A DNA stretch of 64,000 nt from Rhynchospora pubera (lineage: Eukaryota; Streptophyta; Magnoliopsida; Poales; Cyperaceae), in assembly GCA_028095005.1 (NCBI GenBank), contig CM051459.1, positions 113,433,431 to 113,497,430 on the forward strand, in the 5' to 3' direction. Both the position numbers and the translations under genes were made by a program. Position 1 is the first letter of the stretch, and each line of letters opens with the position of its first letter. The notes under the pieces were generated by a model, which saw only the letters and a list, made by a program, of their open reading frames with translations, ran no database searches and had not been told where the DNA came from. Positions 1 to 9,657 of the stretch are shown piece after piece.

Positions 1-1
1 G

Positions 2-76
2 ATAGTGAAAGAGACCATTGTTGAGAGGATAGAGAGCTTGTTTGGGAGCTTGAGGTTGAGTGATTACTTATATTAA
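2..76 (+). CDS. possible 3' end of an unidentified coding sequence
   Basis: Reading from base 2, 24 sense codons run in from the window edge to a TAA at 74-76. The encoded tail is amphipathic and ends in LRLSDYLY, which looks like real protein rather than random translation, but 24 open codons can arise by chance. I do not recognise the family. It could equally be non-coding flank. Confidence 0.28.
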   Translation: MVKETIVERIESLFGSLRLSDYLY

Positions 77-985
77 TGATTGTATATTTAATTTTATATC
101 TTCTCAGTTTATTGTAATAATATTGATCAGTTCATAAAATTCCCATATGATCTTCACACTTTCTTTGGAATTAATCGTGAAATGATGTTTTTATTTTTTA
201 AATTTCTGGCAATGAATTAAGCTCCAAAAAAATAATCAACTTTTCCTTAATATTTCGTACTTGATTTAATGCATGGTTAATTCATAATTGTCAATAATAT
301 TTGGATTACTATGGTGTGTGGTTATTGGTTAATTTATTGCCCTTTGTCACTAGACCAAGAGCTGGTTCTCGTAGTTATTGGTTTATTGATTGTGGAGTTT
401 TCTGTGGCGACAGATTGACAATAATAATTAAACCAAGTGTCTGAGTGGCACTTAGAATGCACAAAGATGTCTGATTGATTATCAAACTAAACCCTTTCTC
501 TGTCATCATTCCTTAACAGAAAGATAATTTATCAACAAATAGTGCCTGAGAAAATATACATATACAATTGATTAGTACCAGTACTGCAGTAACTAGATAG
601 TTAGGCTTCATTGACGGTTGAGGCTTTAAGTAGTAGTCATGTCTAAATGCTAAAACATTTTTAAGTTTTGGTTTGAATGCTTTGTGTGGGATGTCTGGTT
701 CTTTCAGCATGATGCCCTATGAAATAGTTAATATCAACGGTATAGATAAATAAATAATTCATTCATGGCATTCATTCTCTTTTGTATGATTCCAACGCGC
801 AACTCATATAGGAACCTTAAAATGCTTTCATGTACCTCATGAGGTCACATGTGAATCCTGCTCTTAGGACTTGAGAGATTGCTTACACTAGTGAGAAAGA
901 TTGAACACTATTACAGAGGGGACCAAGAGAACAGAGCAAATTATTTTTAAGAATGAAGGTTTTGAAGGTTTCAAATTAATGGTTT

Positions 986-1346
986 TGTAAATAAAAACAA
1001 TCACAGAAAAGAACACGAAGATTTTACGTGGTTCGGTACAATATGTACCTACATCCACGACTCACACACACCACACTTTTTATTTCTTTTCAATAATAAT
1101 GGAGTACAAGAGAGAATTGGAGAAGAAGATAGGTCAGAAAGAAAGAGAGAGGCGCCTCCTTTATAATAGGTAGGCTAATATTTCTTTTAATTACATTTCC
1201 ATATATGCATAAATCATAAAAAGGAAATTCAGAAGGTCCAACTCGGACCGAGTTCAGGCCAACTCGGACCGAGCCAAAGAGGTGTGGTTCAACTCGGTCC
1301 GAGTTCAAGCCATCTCGGACCGAGCCAAACACCCCTTTTCTCCACA
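986..1346 (-). repeat. 3' LTR of the copia element
   Basis: This 361 bp repeat is matched by 5012-5372 with two substitutions. It carries four copies of the near-palindrome CTCGGWCCGAG at 1242, 1263, 1293 and 1314, arranged as two pairs each with 21 bp spacing. Its outer boundary touches the GGTTT target duplication. Confidence 0.97.
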
Positions 1347-1357
1347 CTCCCCCTCAA
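1347..1357 (-). other. polypurine tract
   Basis: On the minus strand this reads TTGAGGGGGAG and directly abuts the 3' LTR, the expected position of the plus-strand primer. It overlaps the last codons of the pol frame. Confidence 0.9.
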
Positions 1358-4300
1358 GTTGGCAGGTAGATATTTTGCATGCCCAACTTGTCAATTGCTT
1401 CATGAAAATTAGTACTAGACACACCCTTGGTTAGTATGTCTGCAAGTTGCTCTTCCGTTCTTACATGAGGAATACTAATTACTCCTTCTTCAATGTTCTG
1501 TCGGATAAAATGTCGATCTACTTCAATGTGCTTGGTCCTATCATGCTGCACCGGATTGTGAGATATTGCAATAGCTGCCTTGTTGTCACAAAACAGCTTC
1601 ATCTCCCTGTTATCATAGAAGCCAAGATCCTTGAGTACTCTTTTTATCCACAATAATTCTTGCAGTCCTTTAGCAATTCCTCTGAACTCAGCTTCAGCAC
1701 TTGATAGAGCCACTACCTTCTGCTTCTTACTTCTCCATGTGACCAAATTGCCACCAACAAAAGTGAAGTACCCAGATGTAGATTTCCTATCAGTCACATC
1801 TCCTGCCCAGTCAGAGTCTGTATATCCTTCAATCTGAAGATGTCCATTTCTTTTGAAAAAGATACCTCGTCCTGGAGATCCCTTGAGATACCTAAGTATC
1901 CACATAACAGCCTCCATATGTTGCTCACTAGGAGCGTGCATGAACTGACTTACCACAGAAACTGCATAGGCAATATCAGGTCTAGTATGTGATAAGTAAA
2001 TCAATCTCCCTACCAATCTCTGGTATTGTTCCTTGTTTGTTGGTACCTGATTAGGAAATATTCCTAGTTTGTTGTTCTGTTTGGTAGGTGTGTCTACAGG
2101 TTTGCAATCCAACATTCCTGTTTCAGCAAGCAAATCTAGTACATATTTTCTCTGAGATAGAGATATACCTTCTTTGCTCCGTGTGACCTCAATCCCTAGA
2201 AAGTATTTCAATCCGCCCAGGTTCTTCATTTCAAATTCCTTGGACAATTTTCTCTCTAGATCTTGGATTCCTTCAGAGTCATCACCTGTAATTATCATGT
2301 CATCAACATAGATTATCAAGATTACAATTTTTCCTTTATTCTTGTAAAAGAACAATGTATGATCTGTATCACTCTGGGTGTATCCATATCCTTTCATTGC
2401 ATTGCAAAATCTTCCAAACCAGGCCCTTGGCGACTGTTTTAGACCATATAGTGCTTTCTTCAACTTGCACACAAGAGCTTGTTCACTTGAATGACCATAT
2501 CCTGGCGGGATGTCCATGTAGATTTCCTCATCTATGTCCCCATGTAGGAATGCATTCTTCACATCAAACTGATGTAGTGGCCAATTTTTATTTGCTGCGA
2601 TGGACAACAGTATTCTAACAATATTCAGCTTGGCTACGGGTGAGAATGTCTCCTGATAATCTATCCCATATGTCTGAGAGTACCCCTTTGCAACTAGCCT
2701 AGCTTTATACCTGTCAATTGCTCCAGTGGGCCCATATTTAACTGTAAATATCCATCTGCAACCTACTGTCTTTCTATCTCTTGGCCTACTCACCAGTTCC
2801 CAGGTCTCATTCTTTTCAAGTGCATCCATTTCTGTCTTTATTGCATCCATCCATTTGGGATCACTGAGTGCTTCATTCAGATTTCTTGGAATGTGAACTA
2901 ACGCCAAGGTTCTATCAAATTCTTTCACAGAATCTGGCATGTGAGACATAGTCATAAAGTTCGCCATTGCATACCTGCCCTCGCCAACCTCATCTGGTCT
3001 ATACCTCTTAGGAGGTCTGCCTCTGTTAAACCTGAAAGGTAACTGATAACCAGGATTAGTAGTAACGGGTTCAACATTACTTACTTCTGACTCCGGAGTC
3101 TGGTCATGTGGCGAAGTAGGAGACTGTATCATTTCTTCGTCTTCACTTTCCAAACTTTCTTCAGATGGACCCGAGTTAACCAGTGGGTCCATTTCTAGAT
3201 TCAAATGCTCACATTCAGTTGATCTCGGACCGAGATGGTCCGAACTCGGACCGAGATGGGTCGAACTCGGACCGAGATGATCTAAACTCGGACCGAGATG
3301 GGTTGAACTCGGACCGAGATGAGTCGAACTCGGACCGAGTTGAACAGGTTCATTTGGGCAAATCTCAGATTTCGAATCAAAAACATCATTTCTTACTGCA
3401 TCGAACCAGAGTTCATTGTCTATCACACTCTCCCCCTGAGAATGAGTCTGGTTTTTACAGAAATACCCTTCATTTTCAATAAATGTCACATCCATGGTGG
3501 TATAGACTTTTCTAGAGGATGGATTCATGCACCTATAGCCCTTTTGATGTTGACCATAGCCTATGAACACACATTTTTCAGCACAAGGATCCAACTTTGA
3601 CCTTTGATGTTTCTGTATATGAACATAGGCAATACACCCAAACACCTTTGGTGGAATTGTAAGGACAGAGGGAATTAAGCAGTATTTTGAAAGTACTTGC
3701 AAGGGTGTTTGGAAGTCAAGTACCACAGAAGGCACCCTATTCATCAAGTAAACTGCTGATGTAACTGCATTATCCCAATAAGAATGAGGTACATTGTTTT
3801 CTAGCATCATTGCCCTAGTCATTTCTAGGATTTGCCTATTCTTTCGCTCTGCTATACCATTTTGTTGGGGAGTACCCACACAACTTGTTTCATGTATAAT
3901 CCCATTGGTGTTAAAAAATTCTCCTACTGTTTTGTTGACAAATTCACTTCCATTATCACTTCTGAAAATTTTAACATTTCTATCAAACTGGTTCTTTACC
4001 ATGGTAATGAAAGATTTGATGGCAAGTGGTACCTCACTTTTACGCTTTACCAAATTAATCCATGTCATTCTGGTACAATTGTCAACAAATAACACAAACC
4101 ATCTGTTACCACCTAGGGATTCAACTGGGGAAGGCCCCCATACATCAGAGTGAACCAGGTCAAAAGGAGTGGTTTTGTCATTATCCAAGTTCTTAGCAAA
4201 ATGGGCTCGATGACTCTTAGATTTAATACATACCTCACACTCAAAAGATTCGTTCTCAAATCCAAAAAATAAACTTGGATAAAGTTTCTTGAGGTACCCG

Positions 4301-4965
4301 AATGAAGGATGTCCCAAACGTCTATGCCACATCCAAATTGAAGACTTCCTACTTGAACTCGAGCCAGCAGATAAGTGAGCTCTTCCAGTAGCTATGTCTT
4401 CCAAATGATACAGTCCTCCCTTCTTAATACCACGACCGATAATCTCCTTTGTCATAAGGTCCTGAAAGAGACAAAATCTGGGATACATGAGTACAACACA
4501 GTTCAGTTCTTCACACAATTGACCTACAGACAATAGTCTTGATGAAAGAGAAGGAACCAATAAAGTATTTGAAAGAGTTAGAGAAGAGGAAAATTGAACA
4601 TCTCCAGCCCCTGTGACTGGATAAACTTCCCCATTTGCATTGACGATCTCAGTCCTCCTTGGATGAGATTCTCTTATCAAGTCGTCCTTATCATAAGTCA
4701 TATGATCGGTTGCCCCTGAATCTATAATCCAACAATCGTTTAGGTTTTGGATATGAGTCATGGTTTCTGGTACTTTGGTTGTTAGAGATTTGGGGTCGGT
4801 TTCGGTATTAGAATTCAAGAAAGAAGGATCAACTGCGCAGTAACTCGCACAAGGAATAAACTCACACAGTAACTCGGTGAGATCTGGTCGAGAAGAACGG
4901 GTCTGATTGTGCAGTAATTCGCACAACGAGAAATCGGCTGTGCAGTAACTCGCACAAGGATGCAA
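1354..4965 (-). CDS. pol: copia pol polyprotein (protease, integrase, reverse transcriptase, RNase H)
   Basis: The frame is open for 1203 codons with no stop or frameshift. Numbering from the TTG at 4965, the protease motif DSGAT has its Asp at 82. The integrase zinc finger uses H214, H219, C243 and C246. The DDE triad is D274 (HSDVWG), D337 (SDNGSE) and E373. Reverse transcriptase carries D801 (FDVKNAFLHG) and the YVDD box at 886-889. RNase H has D1050 (YTDSDWAG), E1091 and D1127. Residues 543-583 are a low-complexity LGPSSTH-type repeat between integrase and RT. Gag and its CCHC knuckle are missing. The first in-frame ATG is at 4761, only 13 codons before the protease Asp, so how translation starts is unclear. 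The frame stays open upstream through the primer site. Confidence 0.96.
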   Translation of the reverse strand: MHPCASYCTADFSLCELLHNQTRSSRPDLTELLCEFIPCASYCAVDPSFLNSNTETDPKSLTTKVPETMTHIQNLNDCWIIDSGATDHMTYDKDDLIRESHPRRTEIVNANGEVYPVTGAGDVQFSSSLTLSNTLLVPSLSSRLLSVGQLCEELNCVVLMYPRFCLFQDLMTKEIIGRGIKKGGLYHLEDIATGRAHLSAGSSSSRKSSIWMWHRRLGHPSFGYLKKLYPSLFFGFENESFECEVCIKSKSHRAHFAKNLDNDKTTPFDLVHSDVWGPSPVESLGGNRWFVLFVDNCTRMTWINLVKRKSEVPLAIKSFITMVKNQFDRNVKIFRSDNGSEFVNKTVGEFFNTNGIIHETSCVGTPQQNGIAERKNRQILEMTRAMMLENNVPHSYWDNAVTSAVYLMNRVPSVVLDFQTPLQVLSKYCLIPSVLTIPPKVFGCIAYVHIQKHQRSKLDPCAEKCVFIGYGQHQKGYRCMNPSSRKVYTTMDVTFIENEGYFCKNQTHSQGESVIDNELWFDAVRNDVFDSKSEICPNEPVQLGPSSTHLGPSSTHLGPSLDHLGPSSTHLGPSSDHLGPRSTECEHLNLEMDPLVNSGPSEESLESEDEEMIQSPTSPHDQTPESEVSNVEPVTTNPGYQLPFRFNRGRPPKRYRPDEVGEGRYAMANFMTMSHMPDSVKEFDRTLALVHIPRNLNEALSDPKWMDAIKTEMDALEKNETWELVSRPRDRKTVGCRWIFTVKYGPTGAIDRYKARLVAKGYSQTYGIDYQETFSPVAKLNIVRILLSIAANKNWPLHQFDVKNAFLHGDIDEEIYMDIPPGYGHSSEQALVCKLKKALYGLKQSPRAWFGRFCNAMKGYGYTQSDTDHTLFFYKNKGKIVILIIYVDDMIITGDDSEGIQDLERKLSKEFEMKNLGGLKYFLGIEVTRSKEGISLSQRKYVLDLLAETGMLDCKPVDTPTKQNNKLGIFPNQVPTNKEQYQRLVGRLIYLSHTRPDIAYAVSVVSQFMHAPSEQHMEAVMWILRYLKGSPGRGIFFKRNGHLQIEGYTDSDWAGDVTDRKSTSGYFTFVGGNLVTWRSKKQKVVALSSAEAEFRGIAKGLQELLWIKRVLKDLGFYDNREMKLFCDNKAAIAISHNPVQHDRTKHIEVDRHFIRQNIEEGVISIPHVRTEEQLADILTKGVSSTNFHEAIDKLGMQNIYLPT
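3224..3339 (-). repeat. minisatellite inside pol, 21 bp period
   Basis: Six copies of CTCGGACCGAG start at 3224, 3245, 3266, 3287, 3308 and 3329, exactly 21 bp apart. They encode the LGPSSTH/LGPSSDH repeat in the linker between integrase and reverse transcriptase. The same 11-mer with the same 21 bp spacing occurs in both LTRs. Confidence 0.95.
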
Positions 4966-4999
4966 AAACGATAATAACGCACAGATCTCAGAACCTACC

Positions 5000-5011
5000 G
5001 CTCTGATACCA
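5000..5011 (-). other. primer binding site, initiator Met-tRNA type
   Basis: On the minus strand this reads TGGTATCAGAGC, the standard plant copia site complementary to the 3' end of initiator Met-tRNA. It directly abuts the 5' LTR. Confidence 0.93.
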
Positions 5012-5372
5012 TGTAAATAAAAACAATCACAGAAAAGAACACGAAGATTTTACGTGGTTCGGTACAATATGTACCTACATCCACGACTCACACACACCAC
5101 ACTTTTTATTTCTTTTCAATAATAATGGAGTACAAGAGAGAATTGGAGAAGAAGATAGGTCAGAAAGGAAGAGAGAGGCGCCTCCTTTATAATAGGTAGG
5201 CTAATATTTCTTTTAATTACATTTCCATATATGCATAAATCATAAAAAGGAAATTCAGAAGGTCCAACTCGGACTGAGTTCAGGCCAACTCGGACCGAGC
5301 CAAAGAGGTGTGGTTCAACTCGGTCCGAGTTCAAGCCATCTCGGACCGAGCCAAACACCCCTTTTCTCCACA
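5012..5372 (-). repeat. 5' LTR of the copia element
   Basis: This is the 5' LTR in the sense of the element. It is 361 bp, starts TG and ends CA on the plus strand, and is followed by GGTTT. It has the same four CTCGGWCCGAG sites as the other LTR, with one site altered (CTCGGACTGAG near 5268). Confidence 0.97.
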
Positions 5373-5621
5373 GGTTTACTTCAAATCCCAATGCTTGTGT
5401 AAATCCATAATTTAAATAATTGTTCACTTCAATTTTGATCTCTTGCTAACTAATTAATGTGTGGATTTTCAAGGGAAATTAAGTTATCTTAATTAAGAAA
5501 TTTTCTTTGCTCTTCCAATTTCATATTTGATAGAGGAGACGAAATTTTGTATTTTGACCTCAGCTGAGATTTTTGGGGGAAAAAAGTGAACATTTTCTTA
5601 CTCAACACCTGGGGAATTAAA

Positions 5622-5644
5622 AGAGAGAGAGAGAGAGAGAGAGA
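5622..5644. repeat. (GA)n microsatellite
   Basis: An uninterrupted AG/GA run of about 23 bp. Confidence 0.95.
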
Positions 5645-6689
5645 TTACTTCACTTGTGATGCTATTTTTTATTTTTATTTTAAGGATTCTGGAAACCGTA
5701 GTTGGTTTCGTTGGAAATAAACAGAGACAAGATAAGAAAGTAATTAAAGATTCCTGATGATTAATACCATTAAATTCGAATTACTCGTGAGTCCACCAAT
5801 AAACTACATATATCTTTGAAGAATATTTGATATTTCTGTATTTAGAAAATTTACAAAGAATAACTAGTGAGCCTTCTAGAAGAATTTGTCGTTAATTCCA
5901 TATAAAGAAAATCTTAATTTATTTTTAGTCAAAAGTAAATGCAATCCTACGAAAATTTATTCCGGCGCTGCAAAATTAGTGGGCTTCTGCATCAATACCT
6001 CATCAGTCATCAGACAACCATAATATTTTATGGTTATCGAATCATATAAAGGTTTGTAACTTTTCGGCTGATAATATTCCCTTTGGCCTTTGCCTCAATT
6101 ATAAATGGCGGGATACAATGCATCATATCATTCTTCTATTAAATATTAGAACAAACATTTGTTATAGAAAGGAACTTTGTATGGTATACACTACAGAACT
6201 TCACTATATGTAAAAGCAACTCCACATCCGTTTGTCTAAAAAATGATGACATCATAATTTTCTATTTCAAATTTATTGTTGTAGTATCGAAGCTACCATC
6301 AAATATAGGGGAAAAAAATTCATTGCTGAAAACCATGATATAATTTTGGTCGGTTAATTTTCGTACATCTTGTTTTGTCGAGGCAAGGCTTATCCATCCG
6401 AATTTTTGTACACAATTATTATTTCAAATAAATGAGTTTCTCTTGCAAATTTCAAAAGATTTACATATGATTCTTTTTTTAAAAAAATGGCAAATGACAT
6501 TTCCGTACATAACAACAGGTAAAAATCTTACAAATTAAACATAATTTAAAAAATAATACGAAAAGAACTTTAAGAAAACCTAATCAAAATTAATCATTTT
6601 CTAATGCTTAAATTGCCACTATAATATTAATAACCTAAAAACCTAATAAGACAACTGATAGAGGTTTCAAAGTCTAAGTTAAATAAATT

Positions 6690-7600
6690 TATAACTTTCG
6701 TTATACCCTACTAGTTGTTGGGCAAATCTAAGGGTCGATCCATAGGGACAATAAAACTGATTACCGAACTTAGTTTTTATTAAAAGTTAGACAATTAAAT
6801 TTTTATGGAGTTTTGATTTTAAAAAGACAATATTAAATAACAATTAAAATAAATAATAAAATATTTTTGGTTTGATTTTTATATTTTTCTGGACTCAAAC
6901 GGATGTAAGAAAAACGTCCTAAAGTTTTGGGTTCATTTAATTTGGCTCTGGAATGCCGTTGTTGCGTGCTTTTGCACAAAACAAACAAGATTTCGGACCA
7001 AAATTTGTTCCAGACTCTTTGTTTTGGATTGATAATTTTAGGTTGAATTATGTAAAGTTTACTTGTCGACCAGACCTAAATCATAGCCTCAGCTGTCGCG
7101 ATCTAAGTTTAGATTTGACTTGGAACTCGATTTTTTTTTTCACGTAACCAACTAGTCATAAATTTTTGTGTTGGAATTTAGTCAATGAAGGTTTTTGTAT
7201 TGGAATTTCAGAGGTATCTAAGTCCTTTCAGATCGTAGAAACTACACCTATCGATCGATTAGTTAACCCCTCTTTAGAGTGAATGGCTTACCTCAAGTAC
7301 TTTGCAATTTTCACAATTTATTCTAGTTTAATGTCCTAAAGACACTGCAGTTCGTCTATATGTAAATAATCAAACAAATCATAAACAAAACCAAGCATAA
7401 TAAATAATATCTCAACACATCAACATCACATAACACAATCGTATCTCATCAAATCATAGCAAATACCAAATTAAACTACTAACTATCTTAAGACATACTA
7501 AAATTTAACCTAACATGTTAAAACTACAAATAGCAACAAGTATCATGCATAAAGCAACAAATAAACCCATAGAATAACAAAATAAAAGCATCAAAGAGTT
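6690..7600. other. possible decayed non-coding retroelement segment
   Basis: The phrase GTCGATCCATAGGGAC (6733 onwards) resembles GTCGAACCACAGGGAC at about 49076. Both are followed by the same style of AT-rich sequence and later by runs rich in ACAACA and CATCAAAG. That suggests two diverged copies of one transposable element family. I see no coding domain and cannot place the ends. A hAT MITE (7626-7907) sits at the far end of this copy. Confidence 0.35.
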
Positions 7601-7625
7601 AACCAAATAGCCCTTATGCTTTACT

Positions 7626-7907
7626 CAGTGGCGAAGCCATGATTAAAGAATGGCGGGGGCCAAAATCTGACTAAATGAAATTCAAAATCAAGAAAATTAC
7701 AAGTTTAAGTATTAATTACCTAAAATAATACATGCAATCATTAATTTTTCTTAACCAAAGTATCATTGAGCATAATATTTTGAGCCTAGAAGAGGCCCAT
7801 GAAACTTAAATATATAAATTTATCTTAATAAATTAACATATGATTGCTTATTTTCTAATTATTAGGGGGGCCTGGCCCTTGCTAGTCCCCCTCTGTCTTC
7901 GCCACTG
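7626..7907. mobile_element. hAT-type MITE, 282 bp
   Basis: The terminal inverted repeat is CAGTGGCGAAG at the left end and its complement CTTCGCCACTG at the right. A perfect 8 bp target duplication GCTTTACT lies at 7618-7625 and 7908-7915. There is no coding capacity. Terminus and duplication length fit a hAT-derived MITE; 42785-42988 belongs to the same family. Confidence 0.9.
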
Positions 7908-8995
7908 GCTTTACTTCTTCTTCTATGGTTAGAAGTCGATGGAGAATAGATATGGATTTTGCTGTCTTGTCCAAACTCTACTGCCTTGCCTTCAAACGTC
8001 GTCGAAAAGAGTTAACAACACCCAGTAGGTGGAAAATTATGGTGGAGGTGGACTGCCTCTCTTGCCGAAAACCGTGCCTAGAAATATCTAAGGAAAGTTC
8101 AACAGGCGGCTAGGGCAAAAGATCACGCATTCCTTGTATGAAACTTACCAAAAAACACTTTTCATAAAATAATTTCGGATCGAAATTCATAGATTTCGAA
8201 TCGAAATTACGCTCTGTCTTGAGATATGGACTGAAACCTAGGCCTCCGCGTAATGTCTAATCTGTCTCGGCCCATGGGAATCTTTTCTGGTCTCTAACAC
8301 ATCTGTGAGAGGTGAAAATGAGTCATCCGGCTAAGACTACATCTCCATTCTCCTTACTTGTCGTGTCTTGTCTTCAATTTCAACGACTACAAAATAACAA
8401 AGATGCAGCGGCAGTACAAAAATTTTGAAAATCATAATTAATTATGAGATAATCGTATTGGTTTGAGTGTCATTTTGGTGCTAAGTATGATCAAAATGTG
8501 TATATAAATATGAGATACCAACAACACAAAATTTGGTATGATTATTGAAACATTAAAGGCACTATTCAGACAGCTTAAAGACCACTAGTTAATTATAAAT
8601 TTTAAATATAAATATGGTCCTAATGAGAATTTCTTGTACTTTGATTATCACAATTTAGTTGTTGATTCTCTTGCATGGAAGAATATGGATTTTCGTCCAT
8701 AGACTCCAATAAATCAACACATTGTTGATAATTTTTCTCATATTTCTTGCAAAAAAAGTAACAATATAAAAGATTAACAACAATTATTGAAAAGAATACT
8801 TAATTATATGGAATTGATTTCAATTCATTAGAAAAGATTTCATTCAAAATGATTTCAGTTGAAAGTTGGTGATTGGAAAGAACATAAATAGAATTGATAG
8901 GAATTGACATTTAATGATAAAAAACCCTCTGAAATTGAAAAGAAATGATTTCTTAACATATGTTTTACCACTTTATCCTCTTACTTATTTCTATA
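7908..8995. other. gene-free stretch
   Basis: A short open frame exists near 7925-8113, but its composition and lack of recognisable motifs give no reason to call a gene. The rest is AT-rich and has nothing I can name. Confidence 0.6.
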
Positions 8996-9003
8996 CGTAC
9001 AGT

Positions 9004-9301
9004 TATGGGTATCAAACGTTAAAGACGGAAGCGGAACAGGATGTTCCGTTTTCCGTTCCGTTCCAGCACACGGAAATGAAATTCATTCCGTTTCGTAAAA
9101 CGGAACAGAAACTGTTCCGTTTGCCCGTTCCGTTCCTCATTTTTCACTGATTTCAGCCTATTTTCCATTGATTTCAGTCATTTTTCGATAAAACGGAACA
9201 TTAACGTGCAGTACCACCTGTTCCGTTTCCGTTGTCTCTGAAAACGTAACCAATTTTCCTTCCGTTTCCACGTTCGAAACGGTACCAAATTGACACCCCT
9301 A
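9004..9301. mobile_element. hAT-type MITE, 298 bp (TCCGTT-rich family), copy 1
   Basis: The ends are TATGGGTATCAA and TTGACACCCCTA, an imperfect 12 bp inverted repeat. The flanks are CGTACAGT (8996-9003) and CGTACAAT (9302-9309), an 8 bp target duplication with one mismatch. The interior is filled with TTCCGTT/AACGGAA words. It is closely similar to 9339-9649. Confidence 0.88.
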
Positions 9302-9338
9302 CGTACAATCACACAGAGACAGAGCAACACTTTACAAG

Positions 9339-9649
9339 TATGGGTGTCAAACGTTAAAAACGGAAGCGGAAGAGGGTGTTCCGTTTTCCGTTCCGTTCCA
9401 GCACACGGAAATGAAATTCATTCCGTTTCGTAAAACGAAACAGAAACTGTTCCATTTAGCCGTTCCGTTCCTCATTTTTCACTGATTTCAGCCTATTTTC
9501 CGTTGATTTCAGTCATTTTTCGGTAAAACGGAACATTAACGTGCAGTACCACCTGTTCCGTCTCTGAAAACGTAACCAATTTTCATTCCGTTTTCGTTCC
9601 GTTCCGTCAGAACGGAAACATTCGAAACAGTACCAAATTGACACCCCTA
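9339..9649. mobile_element. hAT-type MITE, 311 bp (TCCGTT-rich family), copy 2
   Basis: The ends are TATGGGTGTCAA and TTGACACCCCTA. A perfect 8 bp target duplication TTTACAAG lies at 9331-9338 and 9650-9657. It is nearly identical in layout to the copy ending 37 bp earlier, but has its own target duplication, so it is a separate insertion and not a tandem duplication. Confidence 0.92.
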
Positions 9650-9657
9650 TTTACAAG

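Larger units (their letters stand above)
986..5372 (-). mobile_element. Ty1-copia LTR retrotransposon, young, lacking gag
   Basis: The element has 361 bp direct LTRs at 986-1346 and 5012-5372, both starting TG and ending CA. A perfect 5 bp target duplication GGTTT lies at 981-985 and 5373-5377. The sense strand is minus, so the 5' LTR is the one at 5012-5372. The LTRs differ at only two positions that I see (1142/5168 and 1249/5275), about 0.6 percent, which means a recent insertion. Internally there is a Met-tRNA-type primer site, one uninterrupted pol frame and a polypurine tract. Domain order PR-INT-RT-RNaseH identifies the copia superfamily. The internal region is only 3665 bp, and no capsid or CCHC zinc-knuckle segment is present, so the copy would need gag from a relative. 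Confidence 0.97.
5378..7617. other. gene-free AT-rich stretch
   Basis: I see no credible gene here. The stretch holds a GA microsatellite at 5622-5644 and, from about 6690, a low-complexity segment with a phrase shared with 49070 onwards. Confidence 0.7.

Noticed and set aside
986..1346. Open frames inside the LTRs
   Set aside because: They are short, overlap the CTCGGACCGAG repeats and have no protein motif.
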